A DNA stretch of 64,000 bases, from the NCBI GenBank assembly GCA_051531935.1, contig JAOPTR010000001.1, forward strand, positions 1 through 64,000, written 5' to 3'. Of the stretch, positions 44,941 to 54,036 are shown piece by piece. The notes beneath the pieces are model-generated. The model searched no databases and was not told the origin of the DNA. It saw only the letters and a list, made by a program, of their open reading frames with translations. Each line of letters begins with the position of its first letter. Within the stretch, counting starts at the first letter, position 1. This stretch comes from OCS116 sp051531935. GTDB taxonomy: Bacteria; Pseudomonadota; Alphaproteobacteria; Rhizobiales; OSC116. A program made the position numbers and the translations under genes.

Positions 44941-45936
44941 CTATGCCAAATTTGGCATTTCAGGGAGTGGATTAAAATACTCGTCAAAACCATTTGCATC
45001 ACTGCGCGTAGCCGCTCGCAGCTTTGCCGAGCGAGAGCGAACATTCACATCCAACTCATCCTTTGTAGCGGTAATTACCTTACGATTGATTAACGTAAAG
45101 CTTGGTTTTGTTTGTTCCTCAACAACCATAACGTGGCGTGAAGGCGCAGAAACATTACCGCTGCGGGATTTTAAAAAGTTTTTCACAATGCGGTCTTCAA
45201 GTGAATGAAAACTCACAACCACTAAACGCCCACCTGGTTTTAAAAGGCTCTCGGCAGCATTTAGTGCTTTTACCAATTCAACCAATTCTTGGTTTACAAA
45301 TATCCGCAATGCCTGAAAAGTCTTTGTCGCAGGATGGATTTTAGATTTACCTTTTTTAATGGTATTTTCCACCAAATGAGCCAGTTCAAATGTGGTTTCA
45401 AATGGTTTTTCTTCGCGCTGTCGTAAAATAGCACCAGCAATGGGGTAAGAGCGCTTTTCATCACCCAAAATATAAAATATCCGCGCGAGTTCAGCTTCTG
45501 ATAAAGTGTTGACCACATCTGCGGCACTCACACCAGTTGAACTCATGCGCATATCTAATGGCCCATCACGCATAAATGAAAAACCGCGCTCTGCTTGGTC
45601 TATCTGCATTGATGAAATGCCGATATCTAACACAATGCCATCTACTTTTTCGATGCCAACATCGGCCAACAAGGCTTGCATATCGCCAAATTGTCCGCGT
45701 AAAAACTGAAATCTATCGCCATATTCTGCAGCCATATGATCGGCTGCGGCCACTGCATTTGGGTCGCGGTCAATACCGTATAGCTTGCATGGTGCGTGGT
45801 TTAAAATATTGCGGCTATAACCACCAGCACCAAATGTACCATCAACAATCAGCTCACCATCTTTAGGTGCCAATGTTTCCAACACTTCAGCCATGAGTAC
45901 AGAATAATGCGGGTTATTTATGTCGTTTTCAATCAT
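44941..45936 (-). CDS. rsmH: 16S rRNA m4C1402 methyltransferase RsmH (MraW)
   Basis: The 331-residue SAM-dependent enzyme methylates N4 of C1402 in 16S rRNA. It has HYSVLMAEVLETL, the SAM loop VDGTFGAGGYSR, DIGISSMQID, ERGFSFMRDGPLDMRM and VVSFHSLEDRIVK. Its start overlaps the mraZ stop by eight bases. Confidence 0.97.
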   Translation of the reverse strand: MIENDINNPHYSVLMAEVLETLAPKDGELIVDGTFGAGGYSRNILNHAPCKLYGIDRDPNAVAAADHMAAEYGDRFQFLRGQFGDMQALLADVGIEKVDGIVLDIGISSMQIDQAERGFSFMRDGPLDMRMSSTGVSAADVVNTLSEAELARIFYILGDEKRSYPIAGAILRQREEKPFETTFELAHLVENTIKKGKSKIHPATKTFQALRIFVNQELVELVKALNAAESLLKPGGRLVVVSFHSLEDRIVKNFLKSRSGNVSAPSRHVMVVEEQTKPSFTLINRKVITATKDELDVNVRSRSAKLRAATRSDANGFDEYFNPLPEMPNLA

Positions 45937-46381
45937 TTTTGGCTCGGAATAATTTTCTATGTTCTACAGCTTTGAGCCGTGCATCGGCCATATAATCTGC
46001 AAATATTTCTGGCGACCATATACGAAATTTATCACCCATGCCAACAAAAGTAACATAATCTTTAAGCTGCGCATGCTCGCGCAATAAATCTGGAATGATA
46101 ATGCGGCCATCACTGTCAATTTTTAAATTCAATGAACCACCAAAAAGCGCTGTCGATAAAACATCCCGCTCTTCGCTATAGGGCGGTAAATTTTCTAATA
46201 ATTGATGGATTTTTGTTAACAATTCGCCGCCGCCACATTCAATCGCAGCCGCTTCAATCGCGGGATAACAGAAAACCTGCAAAGTGCCATCTTTTTCTAA
46301 AATAGACCGAAAGGCTGCGGGCACAGAAACCCTGCCTTTTTTATCAATCTTATTTTGAAAAGAGGAAACAAACACTTCCAT
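45929..46381 (-). CDS. mraZ: Transcriptional regulator MraZ
   Basis: The 150-residue AbrB-fold DNA-binding protein heads the dcw operon and, in characterised bacteria, represses it through TGGGN direct repeats. Two SpoVT-AbrB-like units are visible: FQNKIDKKGRVSVPAAFRSIL and LNLKIDSDGRIIIPDLLREHAQL. A matching set of repeats lies about 190 bases upstream. Confidence 0.95.
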   Translation of the reverse strand: MEVFVSSFQNKIDKKGRVSVPAAFRSILEKDGTLQVFCYPAIEAAAIECGGGELLTKIHQLLENLPPYSEERDVLSTALFGGSLNLKIDSDGRIIIPDLLREHAQLKDYVTFVGMGDKFRIWSPEIFADYMADARLKAVEHRKLFRAKND

Positions 46382-46563
46382 AATTCACCATACGCAATAC
46401 AAATTGGCCAACTTGGCGGAAATTTGAACAGTGAAGAGAGATGGCCACACCTCCCTTCACTAAACTAATATATTTAAAACATTACCGCCGCTGGCAATGC
46501 GTTGCCTCTAAATATATTCACTCAAATCCGCCGCAATAATATCTACTCATTTCAATATCATTC

Positions 46564-46603
46564 TGGATTAATATGGGATATCATGGGATATTATGTAAGT
46601 CAA
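46564..46603 (-). promoter_or_regulatory. Candidate MraZ operator and dcw promoter
   Basis: On the plus strand, TGGAT, TGGGA, TGGGA and TGTAA begin at 46564, 46574, 46584 and 46594, exactly ten bases apart. This matches the published MraZ box pattern of TGGGN repeats with 5-base spacers. On the minus strand TTGACT (46603-46598), next to the repeats, could be the -35 box of the mraZ promoter, so bound MraZ would block it. The rest of the 430-base gap between mraZ and rnpB shows no gene. Confidence 0.6.
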
Positions 46604-46810
46604 TGGAGTTAACCTTTAATTAACCATAAATTTTGGCCTATACATGACTTTATGTATAAGGTTTAAAACTATAAATTTTATTGGTAAATATCGACAAGAA
46701 TACACCAAGAAAAATGATGCATATTTTCTATAAACGCGAGACAAACGTCTAACGTTTACTAACTAAACTAAAGTATATCTAAATATAAACCATTCATTAT
46801 TAAGGTTTTA

Positions 46811-47184
46811 TTGCTAGATGGCCTGTAAGCCGAGTTTTGTGTGAGACAATCATTCATCTGATATATTTGTTACCAAATATCTTAAGCAACCAACCCGAGC
46901 GATCTGATGTAAAAACGCATCCATCATAAGCCGAAACTCTGAACGCGCCGCTCCTATTTGGTCTTGCTCCCAATGGGGTTTACCATGCCGTTTTTGTTGC
47001 CAAAACCGCGGTGCGCTCTTACCACACCTTTTCACCCTTACCATATAATAATATGGCGGTTTATTTTCTGTTGCACTTTCCCTGAGGTCGCCCCCGCTGG
47101 CCGTTAACCAGCATTGTGTTTTTATGGAGCCCGGACTTTCCTCTCGGGTTTTAACACCCAAGCGACTGTCCAGCCATCTAGCAC
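46811..47184 (-). ncRNA. rnpB: RNase P RNA (bacterial type A)
   Basis: The RNA component of RNase P processes tRNA 5' ends. On the minus strand the 5' part has GAGGAAAGTCCGGGCTCC (CR-I/P4 strand) and the middle has AGGGTGAAA, GGTAAGAGCGCACCG and GGTAAACCCC. The 3' part has ACAAAACTCGGCTTACAGG (CR-V/P4 strand). The ends pair as helix P1 (GCTAGATGGC near 47180 with GGCCATCTAGC at 46823-46813). Ends are accurate to a few bases. Its place upstream of mraZ is common in alphaproteobacteria. Confidence 0.96.
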
Positions 47185-47214
47185 GGGCAACATAATACTT
47201 TTGCGGCCTAAAAA

Positions 47215-48027
47215 TCAAGGAATTTTGTTAGATTTCAACTTTATATAATGCTCGTCGGTAAAACGCCTTATAATTTTATAAGCAATTGAAGGCAAAATCC
47301 GATGTAATAAAAATAATTTCCGCGTCCGCCCCAAATAAATCATAAATTGGCTACCCATCATTCCATCTAAAATTTGCGCCGCTGCATCATCCGCTGTCAT
47401 ATGTGCATTTTCAATTTGGCCTTTGATTAAATCGGTCGCCACTAAATCAGGCACCACAACTTGTATATCAATAGCACGACCTTCACTTTGGTAGCCCAAA
47501 ACCCGCGAGAACAATTCTAGCCCCGCTTTTGTGCCTGCATATACAGGCGCGGTGATTTTAGGCACACGCCCAAGCGCAGATGATATGTTAACAATCTTCG
47601 CCTTGCTAAATTGGTTACGTTCCAACATCAAAATGGGCAACAATTCATGAGTTAGCAACATTGGAGCCAATAAATTTATGTTAACTTCATCAGCCATCAT
47701 TTGGTTGAAAATCACATTACTGTTGCAATTGTAAAAATCTAACTCATTCAATATACCTGCATTGTTAATGAGGTAATCCGCACGTTGCCATTTTTGTTTT
47801 ACAAAATTAGCAAATTCCACCACGTCTTTTGCATCCCCTAAGTCTGCTTGAAATATAGTTACATTCACAAGGGTCTGGGCATGTTGTTGCAGCAGCTCAT
47901 AATTCCTTGCCACCACAATAAGCTCGGCACCTGCTGCCGATAATTTCTGCATCAGGCTTAACCCAATGCCACGGCTTGCGCCTGTTAAAATTATTTTTTT
48001 ATTTTTAAATTTGTCGCTATGATTCAT
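47215..48027 (-). CDS. SDR-family oxidoreductase
   Basis: The 270-residue short-chain dehydrogenase has the cofactor loop LTGASRGIGLSL (about 14-25), the strand YLINNAGIL, the catalytic Ser in VNISSALGR and the YAGTKAG Tyr/Lys pair. The C-terminal part is basic and less conserved. Its stop is about 30 bases from the 5' end of rnpB, so transcription into rnpB is possible. Confidence 0.87.
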   Translation of the reverse strand: MNHSDKFKNKKIILTGASRGIGLSLMQKLSAAGAELIVVARNYELLQQHAQTLVNVTIFQADLGDAKDVVEFANFVKQKWQRADYLINNAGILNELDFYNCNSNVIFNQMMADEVNINLLAPMLLTHELLPILMLERNQFSKAKIVNISSALGRVPKITAPVYAGTKAGLELFSRVLGYQSEGRAIDIQVVVPDLVATDLIKGQIENAHMTADDAAAQILDGMMGSQFMIYLGRTRKLFLLHRILPSIAYKIIRRFTDEHYIKLKSNKIP

Positions 48028-48087
48028 AAAATCTCCTTATCATCAGGAGATTTTAAATTCTAACCACAGACTCGTCATTAACCCAAG

Positions 48088-48690
48088 TTAAGATGCTGTG
48101 GTTTTTATGCGATTTTTAACACGCGAAAACCCAACTGGTGTTAGGCCAAGATATTGAGCGATATGATATTGCGGAATTTGCCCCGCAATGTCACTAAATT
48201 CTTCTAAAAATCGAGCATATCTTTGCGCGGGGTTTTCTTGCAGCAAGCTGGCTTCACGAATTTCTTTTTTTATCGCCAAATTCTCGGCAATTCTACGCCC
48301 CATTTCCTGCCAACATACATGCCTTGCAAATAAGCCTCGGTAAACCTTCACATCAAACCCAATAAGCTGCACATCCGACAAAGCTTCCGCCGAATAGGCA
48401 ACAGGTATGTTTTGGGTCATAGATGCCAGCGAACCAACCATCCCGCCTGCCCGCAAAAAGCTCTTATTCACTTGCTTTCCGTCTAAATCAACATAATAAA
48501 AACGCAACAGGCCGCTCACAATAAAATAGGCATATTGCGGAGTGTATCCGGCTTCATAAACATGTGCGCCTTTGTCGAAATTCTTTTCAAACAATTGCCC
48601 GCGAAAATATGCCCATTCATCCATGGGAACATCCGCAAGCAAATTTAGCCGTTTATAAATAGCATCGCATTTTTGATCAAAATCAGGCAT
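48088..48690 (-). CDS. Crp/Fnr-family regulator
   Basis: The 200-residue protein has an N-terminal cyclic-nucleotide-binding beta barrel (FDKGAHVYEAGYTPQYAYFIVSG to RAGGMVGSLASM) and a C-terminal helix-turn-helix (IPQYHIAQYLGLTPVGFSRVKNRI). No cysteine cluster for an iron-sulfur centre is present, so it is not a classic Fnr. Its start overlaps the upstream djlA-like stop (TAATG). Confidence 0.86.
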   Translation of the reverse strand: MPDFDQKCDAIYKRLNLLADVPMDEWAYFRGQLFEKNFDKGAHVYEAGYTPQYAYFIVSGLLRFYYVDLDGKQVNKSFLRAGGMVGSLASMTQNIPVAYSAEALSDVQLIGFDVKVYRGLFARHVCWQEMGRRIAENLAIKKEIREASLLQENPAQRYARFLEEFSDIAGQIPQYHIAQYLGLTPVGFSRVKNRIKTTAS

Positions 48691-49493
48691 TAACCTTTTT
48701 CTTTTTCAATCGTATCAAAAGCCGCGTTAATTCTGGCTAATTTTTCATTAGCAATCTCAATAAATTCTTCTGGCACACCGCGAGAAATTAATTTATCAGG
48801 ATGATTTTCCATCACCAATTTGCGGTAGGCTTTCTTAATGCCGGCAAATTCAGTATTGCGGGTCACACCCAAAATTTTATAAGGATCGCCTTCTCCCGAA
48901 ACTCCGCCTTCATTCACGTTACCATGGCGCGCTACAATGCGGTCAAATTCATCTTGGCTAAAGCCAAATATTTGCGCGACATTGGTTAAAAACTCAACCT
49001 CTTGCGGGTGAATCACCCCATCAGCTTTAGCAATGTGGAACAACCCATCAATCACATCTTCAAGCGTTGCGCGTTTATGCCTAAATAGTCCTGCAAGCTG
49101 TTGTGCATAGGCTTCATAGCCAGCAATGTCTTTTTTAGCAATGTTATATAACTTGCCAACATTGGCAGATTCAGCTTCCGGCACCTTAAACACTTGTTTA
49201 AATGCCGCCACTTCGTCAGATGTCACAACACCGTCAGCTTTGGCCATTTTAGCGCCCAAGGCAATAATGCCCATAGTGAAGATTACGCTATCTTCTGGCT
49301 GCTCACGGCTCCATTTGTTGGTTTTTTTGGTTGCCCATTCGCCAGCTTTAGTGCCCTTATTGTGCGTGTGGTCAATTTCAGCACCATCTTTATCAAAAAA
49401 ATAATGCCCTGCCACCGCGCCAAACAATGCGCCCAACGGGCCACCAAAAGTCATCCCTGCCGCTGCGCCACCAATCTTACCCCATATAGACAT
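48690..49493 (-). CDS. djlA: DjlA-like membrane co-chaperone (TerB and J domains)
   Basis: The product is 267 residues. A glycine-rich N-terminal hydrophobic segment (GGAAAGMTFGGPLGALFGAVAGHYFF) resembles a membrane dimerisation helix. The TerB-like helical domain (ALGAKMAKADGVVTSDEV and a second HIAKADGVIHPQEV) is followed by a C-terminal J domain with the HPD motif (MENHPDKL). It would recruit DnaK at the inner membrane. Confidence 0.9.
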   Translation of the reverse strand: MSIWGKIGGAAAGMTFGGPLGALFGAVAGHYFFDKDGAEIDHTHNKGTKAGEWATKKTNKWSREQPEDSVIFTMGIIALGAKMAKADGVVTSDEVAAFKQVFKVPEAESANVGKLYNIAKKDIAGYEAYAQQLAGLFRHKRATLEDVIDGLFHIAKADGVIHPQEVEFLTNVAQIFGFSQDEFDRIVARHGNVNEGGVSGEGDPYKILGVTRNTEFAGIKKAYRKLVMENHPDKLISRGVPEEFIEIANEKLARINAAFDTIEKEKG

Positions 49494-49678
49494 TCTTTAT
49501 TCCTCGTTTAATTGTTTGATTAAAGATAGGCATTCCCATTTTAAAAACAAGTTAACTCACAAATTAATTTTTGTAACCCTTAAACCTTTATTCAATAGTA
49601 AATTTAAAAGACTTACAGTAACATAACCAAATAACAACAAGATGGCGTAACAATCGCTTCGATAAAAAGGCATATATT

Positions 49679-50389
49679 ATGAGCATACACATTGGCGCTA
49701 AACAAGGCGAAATTGCAGAAACTATACTATTACCTGGCGACCCACAACGCGCCAAATGGGTAGCAGAAACCTTTTTGGAAGATGCAGTTTGCTACACCAC
49801 TGTGCGTGGTATGTTTGGCTATACAGGCACATATAAAGGCCACCGCGTATCGGTACAAGGCACAGGCATGGGCGTGCCATCCATCTCCATATATGTGAAC
49901 GAGTTGTTTAAAGATTATGGCGTTAAAACTGCCATTCGGGTTGGCAGCGCAGGCGGTTTAACCACCGATGTTAAAGTGCGTGACATCGTCATCGCCATCG
50001 CATCATCTACCGATAGCAGCACAAACAGACGCGAAATGAACGATTGGGATTATGCACCATGTGCCGATTTCGAACTCCTGCGTGATGCTGCTGCATCTGC
50101 AGCTAAACATGGCTTTACGCATCATGTGTGTGGTATTGTTACATCCGATCGTTTCTATGCATCAGACATGGCACCACTTATGCGCATTGCCGAGCATGGC
50201 CATAAAGCAGTGGAGATGGAAACTTCGGCGCTTTACACCCTAGCCGCTCGCTATGGCCGCAAAGCCCTCACCGTGCTGACAATCTCAGATCATTTGGTAA
50301 CAGGCGCAGACACAACGTCATTAGAGCGCGAACAAACCTTTGGCGATATGATGACCGTGGCACTAGAAGCTGCATTTCCAAATGGCTAA
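49679..50389 (+). CDS. deoD: Purine nucleoside phosphorylase DeoD type
   Basis: This is a 236-residue hexameric, trimeric-fold phosphorylase for purine (deoxy)nucleosides. Family motifs are LLPGDPQRAKW, GTGMGVPSISIY, RVGSAGGL and the active-site AVEMETSALY; the catalytic Asp is in ISDHLVTG. AAAGG precedes the ATG. It stands alone; the next gene is convergent. Confidence 0.95.
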   Translation: MSIHIGAKQGEIAETILLPGDPQRAKWVAETFLEDAVCYTTVRGMFGYTGTYKGHRVSVQGTGMGVPSISIYVNELFKDYGVKTAIRVGSAGGLTTDVKVRDIVIAIASSTDSSTNRREMNDWDYAPCADFELLRDAAASAAKHGFTHHVCGIVTSDRFYASDMAPLMRIAEHGHKAVEMETSALYTLAARYGRKALTVLTISDHLVTGADTTSLEREQTFGDMMTVALEAAFPNG

Positions 50390-50427
50390 ATAGCTTTTGA
50401 TTAAATAAGCTTATGGCTAAGTGAGTG

Positions 50428-50961
50428 CTAAAGCGATGCGGCACTCCTGGCCGCTTGGTCGTATAGGCCAGATAACAAACGTAAAGTGTTGGCAATTTCT
50501 GTCAGCTCTTCGTTTGTTTTGCCTGTCGCATCCATAGATGGCAGCAAACAAGCTTCCCTCACTTGGCGATATTTATCGCACATTTGGGCGCCCTTTTTAG
50601 TGATTTCTATATATTTCTCTTTGCCCTTTTTGGTACTCGAAACCAATTTTTGTTTTTCAAGCTTCTTAATGGCATAGGTTGCGGTATAAGTATCTTCTAT
50701 ATGTAAAACCAAACAAATATCAGCTAGCTTTTTTGGCTTTTTACGATGGTTCACCGTATGCAAAACAAGCACATCTAACGGTCCTAAATCATCTACCCCC
50801 GCGGCAGACATGCAATGCACCATCCAACGGTTAAAGGCGCTACCCGCAATAATCAAGCCAAACTCAATTTCGCTTAATGCAGCCACGTCATTATTCGATA
50901 GATGTTCAGATGAAACAATTGACTTTATTTCATCTGTTGCTAAATCATTTTCAACTGCCAT
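50428..50961 (-). CDS. MarR-family winged-helix regulator of the TRAP locus
   Basis: The 177-residue protein has a central winged helix (PLDVLVLHTVN; ADICLVLHIEDTYTATYAIKKLEKQKLV; wing KKGKEKYIEIT). Its start is three bases past the dctM stop, so it is the last gene of the TRAP operon. It probably binds the palindrome between dctP and the oxoprolinase-like gene. Confidence 0.85.
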   Translation of the reverse strand: MAVENDLATDEIKSIVSSEHLSNNDVAALSEIEFGLIIAGSAFNRWMVHCMSAAGVDDLGPLDVLVLHTVNHRKKPKKLADICLVLHIEDTYTATYAIKKLEKQKLVSSTKKGKEKYIEITKKGAQMCDKYRQVREACLLPSMDATGKTNEELTEIANTLRLLSGLYDQAARSAASL

Positions 50962-50964
50962 ACA

Positions 50965-52278
50965 TCACCCGTTCAAAAAGCCAGACCCTAACCCCAATAT
51001 GATATTCGGGAAAATAGTCACCAATAGCACCAACACTACCAAAATCAAGAAAAATGGCAAAGCGTATAATGCCACTTTAAAGATGTTTTTCCCCGTCATA
51101 GATTGCAAAACAAACAAGTTAAAACCAACGGGCGGGGTAATTTGGCTCATTTCCACCACTAGCACCAAATAGATGCCAAACCAAATAAGGTCAATCCCCA
51201 CTTGTTCTACCATGGGCAAAATAACACTTGTGGTTAAAACCACCACCGATATGCCATCTAAAAAACAGCCCAAAATAACAAAGAATATAGTCAGCGCAAA
51301 TAGCAATTCATATTTGCTTAAATTCATATCGCCTATATGGCTTGCCAATTCGCGTGGTATGCCCGTAAAACCCATGGCCACGGTTAAGAATGCTGCACCA
51401 ATTAATATAAAGGCAATCATAGTCGAGGTTTTCACCGCGCTCATCAAAGCAATGTTAAAGCTTTCCTTGTTCAGCGTGCCACCAACTTTGCTCAAAATAA
51501 GCGCCATCACCACACCCAAAGATGCCGCTTCGGTTGGCGATGCAACGCCCGAATAAATAGAGCCGATAACCACTGTAATGAGCAAAATAACGGGCATTAA
51601 ATGGCGTGTGCCTTTTATCTTATCCCACAAAGGCATTGGCGCTTCTGCAGCAGGGCTGCATTTGGGGTTAAGCAGCGACCAAATCATCACATAGCCCATA
51701 AACATTAACAGCAATACCAAGCCTGGGATAATCCCCGCAACAAATAAGCGCGCGATTGATTGATCGGTCGCAGCGCCATAAACAATTAAAATAATAGAGG
51801 GAGGAATGAGCAAACCAAGCGTACCACTACCCGCCAATGTGCCGATAATCATTTTCTCATCATACCCGCGCTTCTCAAGCTCAGGTATCGACATTTTACC
51901 AATAGTAGCCGTTGTGGCCGCGCTCGAGCCAGAAACCGCAGCAAATATGCCGCAACCTACAATATTTACATGTAGTAACCGCCCTGGCAATCGCTGCATC
52001 CAAGGGCTTAACCCTCTAAACATATTTTCCGATAAACCCGACGAAAATAATATTTCACCCATCCAGATGAACATCGGCAAAGCCGCAAGTTCCCAGCTGT
52101 TTATACCGCTCCAACTGGTCGATGATAACACCGCTCCAACATCAATAGATGTGAACAATACCATACTCACAAAGGCCGTCATAAACAGCCCAAGCGCCAC
52201 CCATGTACCTAGCAATAACAGGCTAAATAAAACAACTAAAACCACCGCAATTGGCATCCAAAACGAAATATCCATCAT
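50965..52278 (-). CDS. dctM: TRAP transporter large permease (DctM)
   Basis: The 437-residue membrane protein has about 12 to 14 helices and forms the sodium-coupled transport channel of a TRAP system. Typical segments are FIWMGEILFSSGLSENMF, AAVSGSSAATTATIGKMSIPEL, GTLGLLIPPSIILIVYGAATDQS and TPPVGFNLFVLQ. The start overlaps dctQ by four bases. Confidence 0.94.
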   Translation of the reverse strand: MMDISFWMPIAVVLVVLFSLLLLGTWVALGLFMTAFVSMVLFTSIDVGAVLSSTSWSGINSWELAALPMFIWMGEILFSSGLSENMFRGLSPWMQRLPGRLLHVNIVGCGIFAAVSGSSAATTATIGKMSIPELEKRGYDEKMIIGTLAGSGTLGLLIPPSIILIVYGAATDQSIARLFVAGIIPGLVLLLMFMGYVMIWSLLNPKCSPAAEAPMPLWDKIKGTRHLMPVILLITVVIGSIYSGVASPTEAASLGVVMALILSKVGGTLNKESFNIALMSAVKTSTMIAFILIGAAFLTVAMGFTGIPRELASHIGDMNLSKYELLFALTIFFVILGCFLDGISVVVLTTSVILPMVEQVGIDLIWFGIYLVLVVEMSQITPPVGFNLFVLQSMTGKNIFKVALYALPFFLILVVLVLLVTIFPNIILGLGSGFLNG

Positions 52279-52835
52279 TCAGACCCTCCGCTTCCAAGCT
52301 CGGCTTGTTCGGCATTTTTATAACTCAACTCGCCACCTTTTAAATAGCAGATCAAATCATCTAAAAACGCCACAAATAAAACAGCAATTCCTAGCAGCAT
52401 AAATATTTGCGGAATGAATAAAGGCACAGGCACAATGCCATATGAAACCTCATCATAAACATAACTATCGTAAACAAATGAAACAGTGTGATATAAAATA
52501 AAACCAACAAATGCAGTGCCGAGGCTTAAGCAAATGAATTCAAATAATTTTTGCATTTTTGGCGACACATTATTAAGTAAAATACTCACTCGAATATGAC
52601 CATTTTTACGCAGAGTGTAAGCCAAGCCTAAAAAGCTTGTTGCCACCATTAAATAACCAACAAATTCAGCCGATGATGGAAATATCAAGCCTAAATTATC
52701 GCCTGCTAATTTAAAGTAAAATGAGTTTATCAGCCGAAATGATATTTGCACAACCACAATGGTGGCAATTAATATCATAGATAATGCACTCAGCAAAGCC
52801 GACAGGCGGTAAACGCCATCCAAAAATTTTCGCAT
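52275..52835 (-). CDS. dctQ: TRAP transporter small permease (DctQ)
   Basis: This is a 186-residue, four-helix membrane subunit. The N-terminal half carries the family's SAEFVGYLMVATSFLGLAYTLRKNGHIRVSIL segment, and a short acidic cytoplasmic tail ends it. A terminator hairpin lies between this gene and dctP upstream. Confidence 0.92.
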   Translation of the reverse strand: MRKFLDGVYRLSALLSALSMILIATIVVVQISFRLINSFYFKLAGDNLGLIFPSSAEFVGYLMVATSFLGLAYTLRKNGHIRVSILLNNVSPKMQKLFEFICLSLGTAFVGFILYHTVSFVYDSYVYDEVSYGIVPVPLFIPQIFMLLGIAVLFVAFLDDLICYLKGGELSYKNAEQAELGSGGSE

Positions 52836-52846
52836 ATTATTCTCAT

Positions 52847-52875
52847 AAAAAAAAGGCGGGCATCACACCCGCCTT
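52847..52875 (-). terminator. Terminator or attenuator between dctP and dctQ
   Basis: On the minus strand, AAGGCGGG pairs with CCCGCCTT (8 bp, 7-base loop) and is followed by a run of T. It sits between the binding-protein gene and the permease genes, so only a fraction of transcripts should read on into dctQM, giving excess binding protein. Confidence 0.85.
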
Positions 52876-52887
52876 AACATCATCATA

Positions 52888-53877
52888 TTATTTGCTATAA
52901 GCATCCAAAACGGCTTGCCCATCAGCACCCGCATTTTCAAGCCATTCAGCCGTCATTGTTGTACCAATGGCTTTAAGTTCGCCTTGCAATGCGTCAGATG
53001 GCATAACGATGGTAATGCCATTATCTTTCATCACAGCGATTTTTTCAGCACTTTCGGCTTTACTCATGTCCCAACCGCGTTTTTCGGCAGTTGCAGCCGC
53101 TGCTAACACAGCTGTTTGCGTGGCGGCATCTAACTTATCAAACGCTGCTTTGTTCACAATCACAGTGTTTTTAGGCAACCAAGCTTGTGTATGATGGAAA
53201 TGCGATAGGAAATCCCACGCTTTGCTGTTAGCGCCAGTTGATGGAGACGTAATCATCGCATCCACACGACCTGTGCTAAACGCTGTCGAGATATCAGTCG
53301 CTTCAATTTGTGTTGGTTCCATGCCTGCAAGTTGCGCCAAGCGTTCAGTTGCTGCATTATAAGCGCGGAATTTTAAGCCCTTCATATCTGCTACAGATGA
53401 CAGTTCTTTTTTAGCATAAACACCCTGTGATGGCCATGGCACTGCATATAACATCATTAGACCTTGAGCTGCCAATTTTTCAGAAATCTTGCCTTTACTC
53501 GCTGCCCATAATTTTTCGGCATCTTCATAATTAGTGGCTAAAAACGGCACACTATCAACACCAAATACAGCATCTTCATTGGCCAAACGACTTAAGAAAA
53601 ACTCGCCAATTGGCACAACGCCACGGCGGATAGATTTTTTAATTTCAGCATGCTTAATAAGCGAGCCAGCACTATGTACATTAATTACCAATTCACCATT
53701 TGTTGCGGTTTTTACATCGGCTGCAAATTCATGCACATTCACAGTGTGGAATGTTTTATCGCCATATGGTGTTGGCATGTCCCATTTGGTTTCGGCAAAT
53801 GCAACGCCCACGACACTACCCACCATAAAGCTCGTTGCCAATGCAAGCTTTGTAAATTCTTTAATCACTTTAGTCAT
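52888..53877 (-). CDS. dctP: TRAP transporter substrate-binding protein (DctP)
   Basis: The 329-residue periplasmic protein has a signal peptide ending VAFA at about 28. The DctP fold is shown by HEFAADVKTATNGELVINVHSAGSLI, the conserved arginine segment LKFRAYNAATERLAQLAGMEP and FSTGRVDAMITSPSTG. GAGGG precedes the ATG. The ligand is not readable; the divergent hydantoinase/oxoprolinase gene suggests 5-oxoproline, a hydantoin or another lactam. Confidence 0.92.
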   Translation of the reverse strand: MTKVIKEFTKLALATSFMVGSVVGVAFAETKWDMPTPYGDKTFHTVNVHEFAADVKTATNGELVINVHSAGSLIKHAEIKKSIRRGVVPIGEFFLSRLANEDAVFGVDSVPFLATNYEDAEKLWAASKGKISEKLAAQGLMMLYAVPWPSQGVYAKKELSSVADMKGLKFRAYNAATERLAQLAGMEPTQIEATDISTAFSTGRVDAMITSPSTGANSKAWDFLSHFHHTQAWLPKNTVIVNKAAFDKLDAATQTAVLAAAATAEKRGWDMSKAESAEKIAVMKDNGITIVMPSDALQGELKAIGTTMTAEWLENAGADGQAVLDAYSK

Positions 53878-53963
53878 AATTTTCCCTCATTTATTATAAT
53901 CATACGCGCCAAATTGCTCGCGCAGCTTGGCTTAAAATTAAATATGGTACAACAATAATAATT

Positions 53964-53982
53964 TGTCAATAAATTATTGACA
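53964..53982. promoter_or_regulatory. Operator between dctP and the oxoprolinase-like gene
   Basis: TGTCAATA-AAT-TATTGACA is a perfect inverted repeat with 8-bp arms. Each arm also spells TTGACA or its complement, so the palindrome supplies a -35 box in both directions. A TATAAT occurs at 54005-54010 on the plus strand, with a 22-base spacer (too long by itself). The operon's MarR regulator is the natural binder. Confidence 0.65.
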
Positions 53983-54036
53983 TTTTCTTTCTAATTTGTT
54001 TTTCTATAATCGTAATCTCAAATTCAAGGTCTCCAA

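Noticed and set aside
46850..47218. Open frame of 122 codons between mraZ and the SDR gene
   Set aside because: It lies entirely on the RNase P RNA gene, whose conserved RNA motifs explain the sequence.
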